A stretch of DNA of 64,000 nt from Drosophila persimilis (taxonomy: Eukaryota > Arthropoda > Insecta > Diptera > Drosophilidae). The stretch spans positions 186,001-250,000 of the forward strand of contig NW_020825294.1 of assembly GCF_003286085.1 (NCBI RefSeq), read 5' to 3'. The translations under genes and the position numbers were made by a program. Positions 61,880-64,000 of the stretch are shown piece by piece. Each line of letters starts with the position of its first letter. Positions within the stretch are counted from its first letter, which is position 1. Below the pieces are notes generated by a model. The model saw nothing but the letters and a program-made list of their open reading frames with translations. It ran no database searches and had not been told where the DNA came from.

Positions 61880-62857
61880 TAAACTTATGCTCCTGAAGCT
61901 TTTGCAGCCCACTGTGCATTGAGTTCGGAAAGTTTTTTATTGTTGTTATTTCTATCCTGTTTCATTTTGCAACTATCGCTTGTTTTAATTGCTTCAATGT
62001 ATCGTTCTGCCTTGTACAGGCATAGACTTTTGCTGCAAGGATTCCCCACAGATCCTCAATTGGATTTAAGTCCGGACTCATTGAAGCCCACTTAATCAAC
62101 GGTTTATTGTGGGTCTCAAAATAGTCCATTGAGGCCCGGGAAACATGAATTGGCGCATTATCCTGCTGAAATGTCTATTGATCACCATGGAAATGCTCAG
62201 CAAATGAAAAAGGTTCACTATCTATCAATTCTATCTATGCTTGAGCATTCATCCGGCCGGATATTAAACATATTGGAGACCTCCCTTTAGCACTAAAGGC
62301 AGCCCATATCATTAGCGATCCATCACCATGGTTTGGCTTGTAGCAAGTTGCCCGTGGATGAAGCGGGTCTCTCCAATATTTATGATGGACATCTGAACCG
62401 TGTAAACTCATTTTTTTTTCATCACTAAAAATGAAATTTTCTAATTCGGGGTCCCAGAACTTTTGTTTTTCAAAAATGACATGCGCGCATCATTATGACG
62501 TTTAGTTTAGAGGAGTTTGCCCACTTTCTTTTGATATGTCAGGTTAAAATTTTCGTTCAAAATTTGGCTCACACGTTGCCTGGGGATTGTTAACCCGAGT
62601 TCTGCCTTGATTTTGTTGCAGCTCATTAGGTCTTCAGTTGCAAACTGCCCCAAGTGCCGTTTTGTCAATTCTATTATGGTTGATACTGGGCCAAGTCGAC
62701 GATTTATGCGGTAACCGTCTGGATCTATGAACATTTTTGAAATAGTATTTTGATGTCGATACATTAGCGAAGCTATTCGACCAGTTTTTATGCCGGCTAA
62801 TTTCATTCTCTTGATCCTTCCCTGTTCTTCCTCAGAAAATGATTTACCATGTGGCAT
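61880..62857 (-). pseudogene. Tc1-like transposase, degenerate
   Basis: Starts MPHGKSFSEEEQGRIKRM with the N-terminal helix-turn-helix DNA-binding pair intact for about 116 residues, then loses frame at about 62507. The catalytic part is readable in another frame: FSDE (first Asp, codon 62423-62421), QDNAPIH (second Asp, 62162-62160) and SPDLNPIEDLWG (Glu, 62057-62055). The second Asp and the Glu are 34 residues apart (DD34E). Two in-frame TAG codons lie between the first and second Asp, and an early TGA comes after the Glu. It cannot make active transposase. Confidence 0.88.
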
Positions 62858-63184
62858 TTTTAACTAAAATGAAATTTTTTTTTTTAAATTTGTATTGCTT
62901 TGAAGCAATAATGAGTGCTTACGTACAGAATCAATCAGCTTGTCACTTTTACTGAAAAGATGCTAACACTGCGACTCTCAAAACATGAATAGACATGATT
63001 GCACATATATCTATTTTCTACGTAGAGCGCGAGCTTGATCTCTTATCTAAGCTAATGGAACCACAAATGGAGTTCAAAGAAGACGAAAATTTGTCATAAC
63101 TGAGCACAACAATAAGAGATAAGAACTGCATAGTCAAACCCAACAAGCATCTATTACTTTTTAAGAAAAATTGAAAATAAGTTT

Positions 63185-63209
63185 TGCACATATAGCCATT
63201 TTACTAAGG
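63185..63209. repeat. Right terminal inverted repeat of the Tc1-like element
   Basis: The reverse complement of the left repeat, followed by the TA duplication at 63210-63211. Confidence 0.92.
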
Positions 63210-63211
63210 TA

Positions 63212-64000
63212 TTCTACCTAAATGCCAAAATTCATCTTCATTGGATGATTATTACTATAATATATAGAATACTATACTTTTTCCTTACTTTCTTTTCCTT
63301 TTAATAATCTCCTTTGGATAGAAGGTATCTTCTAGTCGATCTATCACTCCCAGCATTCTTTCTCGTGCTCAATTTTGTATCTCAAAGTGTGGGCGAACGA
63401 GTGACAACCAGACAGACAGAGCGCGAATGACACTCGCGGTTTCTATAAGGTCAGGCATTCACCGGAGTCTGTCCGTCCGTACGCACCGCCTCAGACCGTG
63501 GCATGAGTAATAATTTCTTAATTGTCACACTAAACATTAAACAATTAACAAAATACAGTGTATAGGGCATAGTTTTTCGTCCAATTTTCATGGGGTTTTC
63601 AAGTGCAATAATCTGTTGTGTGAAATTCGCTGTTTTCCCCTTGGTATTGGGGGTTTATTTGCGGCTCGCTTGGCTGCTTTTAATTGTTTATGTAAATTAG
63701 AATATTGTTTTATTTATTTTCCACCCTGTTGTTCGGCTGATGAGCAATTTAAATACAGCTCGCGACGACCGACGACGACGACGACGACGAGGAAGTGAAT
63801 GGCGCAGTGTACGCGACCGAATACGCGAGTATCTGTATCTTTCAGCTACTTTTAGCGCACACTGATTCACGGATTCACGAATACGCGTCGGTGGAGGCAC
63901 AAACAAAGGTGTGAAGTACATTAGCCAGTGAATATTAACAAGATTTTTGTTAACATCAAGAGGCTTGGCCCGGCTAAAAAAAAAACGGCAAACCTGAAGC
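63212..64000. other. Non-coding DNA with a CpG-rich, GACGAC-repeat block
   Basis: Sequence at 63390-63510 and 63750-63900 is CpG-richer than its surroundings, with a (GAC)n/(GACGAC) run at 63764-63790. It could be a promoter or 5' untranslated exon, but no start site or reading frame is supported. Confidence 0.4.

Larger units (their letters stand above)
61603..63209 (-). mobile_element. Tc1-like DNA transposon, 1,607 bp, inactive
   Basis: The outer 25 bp of the terminal inverted repeats are perfect (61603-61627 and 63185-63209), flanked by a TA duplication (61601-61602 and 63210-63211). Related inner repeats at about 61781-61801 and 63001-63024 give the inverted/direct repeat (IR/DR) layout known from several Tc1-like families. 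The transposase lies on the minus strand and is broken. Length and structure are normal for Tc1 elements; a named Drosophila family is not assigned. Confidence 0.9.

Overview
The window looks like euchromatic DNA from a fly of the genus Drosophila. The evidence is the short introns (56-65 nt), the housekeeping core-promoter motifs of the Ohler classes, a gypsy-type errantivirus primed by a sequence matching fly tRNA-Lys(CUU), a Tc1-like transposon, and very abundant CA/GA/CTG/GTATCT simple repeats. The species cannot be fixed from sequence alone; an obscura-group fly is a guess from repeat texture. No rRNA, tRNA or CRISPR locus was found.

Layout. (1) 1-40.9 kb is gene-poor, repeat-rich DNA that looks intronic or regulatory. 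It holds a tandem repeat at 3.0-3.6 kb, one candidate minus-strand exon at 3737-3887 that may carry a start codon, a regularly spaced array of quasi-palindromes at 14.5-14.9 kb, and a complete 7,855-bp errantivirus at 16442-24296 on the minus strand. The errantivirus has LTRs of equal length with no difference seen by eye, a TGCA target duplication, a gag frame, a pol frame joined by a -1 frameshift signal, and an env split by one frame break. (2) 40.9-45 kb is a compact gene cluster: a three-exon CCDC43-like gene on the plus strand, facing a two-exon minus-strand gene for a 309-residue acidic protein that I do not recognise. (3) 45.3-54.0 kb, possibly reaching 58.4 kb, is a minus-strand multi-exon gene for a PH-domain protein with a long polar tail and a C-terminus ending TRV. 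Seven exons joined in phase give 605 codons plus stop. A juxtaposed 3'/5' splice site at 60.888 kb upstream looks like a recursive-splicing point. (4) 61.6-63.2 kb is a decayed Tc1-like element with inverted/direct repeat ends and an intact TA duplication.

How the genes relate. CCDC43 and the acidic-protein gene are convergent, with about 400 bp between their stop codons. The PH gene and the acidic-protein gene run head to tail on the minus strand. The errantivirus sits in the long non-coding region; if 3737-3887 belongs to a gene with upstream exons to the right, the element lies in that gene's intron in sense orientation. All gene structures come from reading splice signals and phase by eye, with no transcript data.
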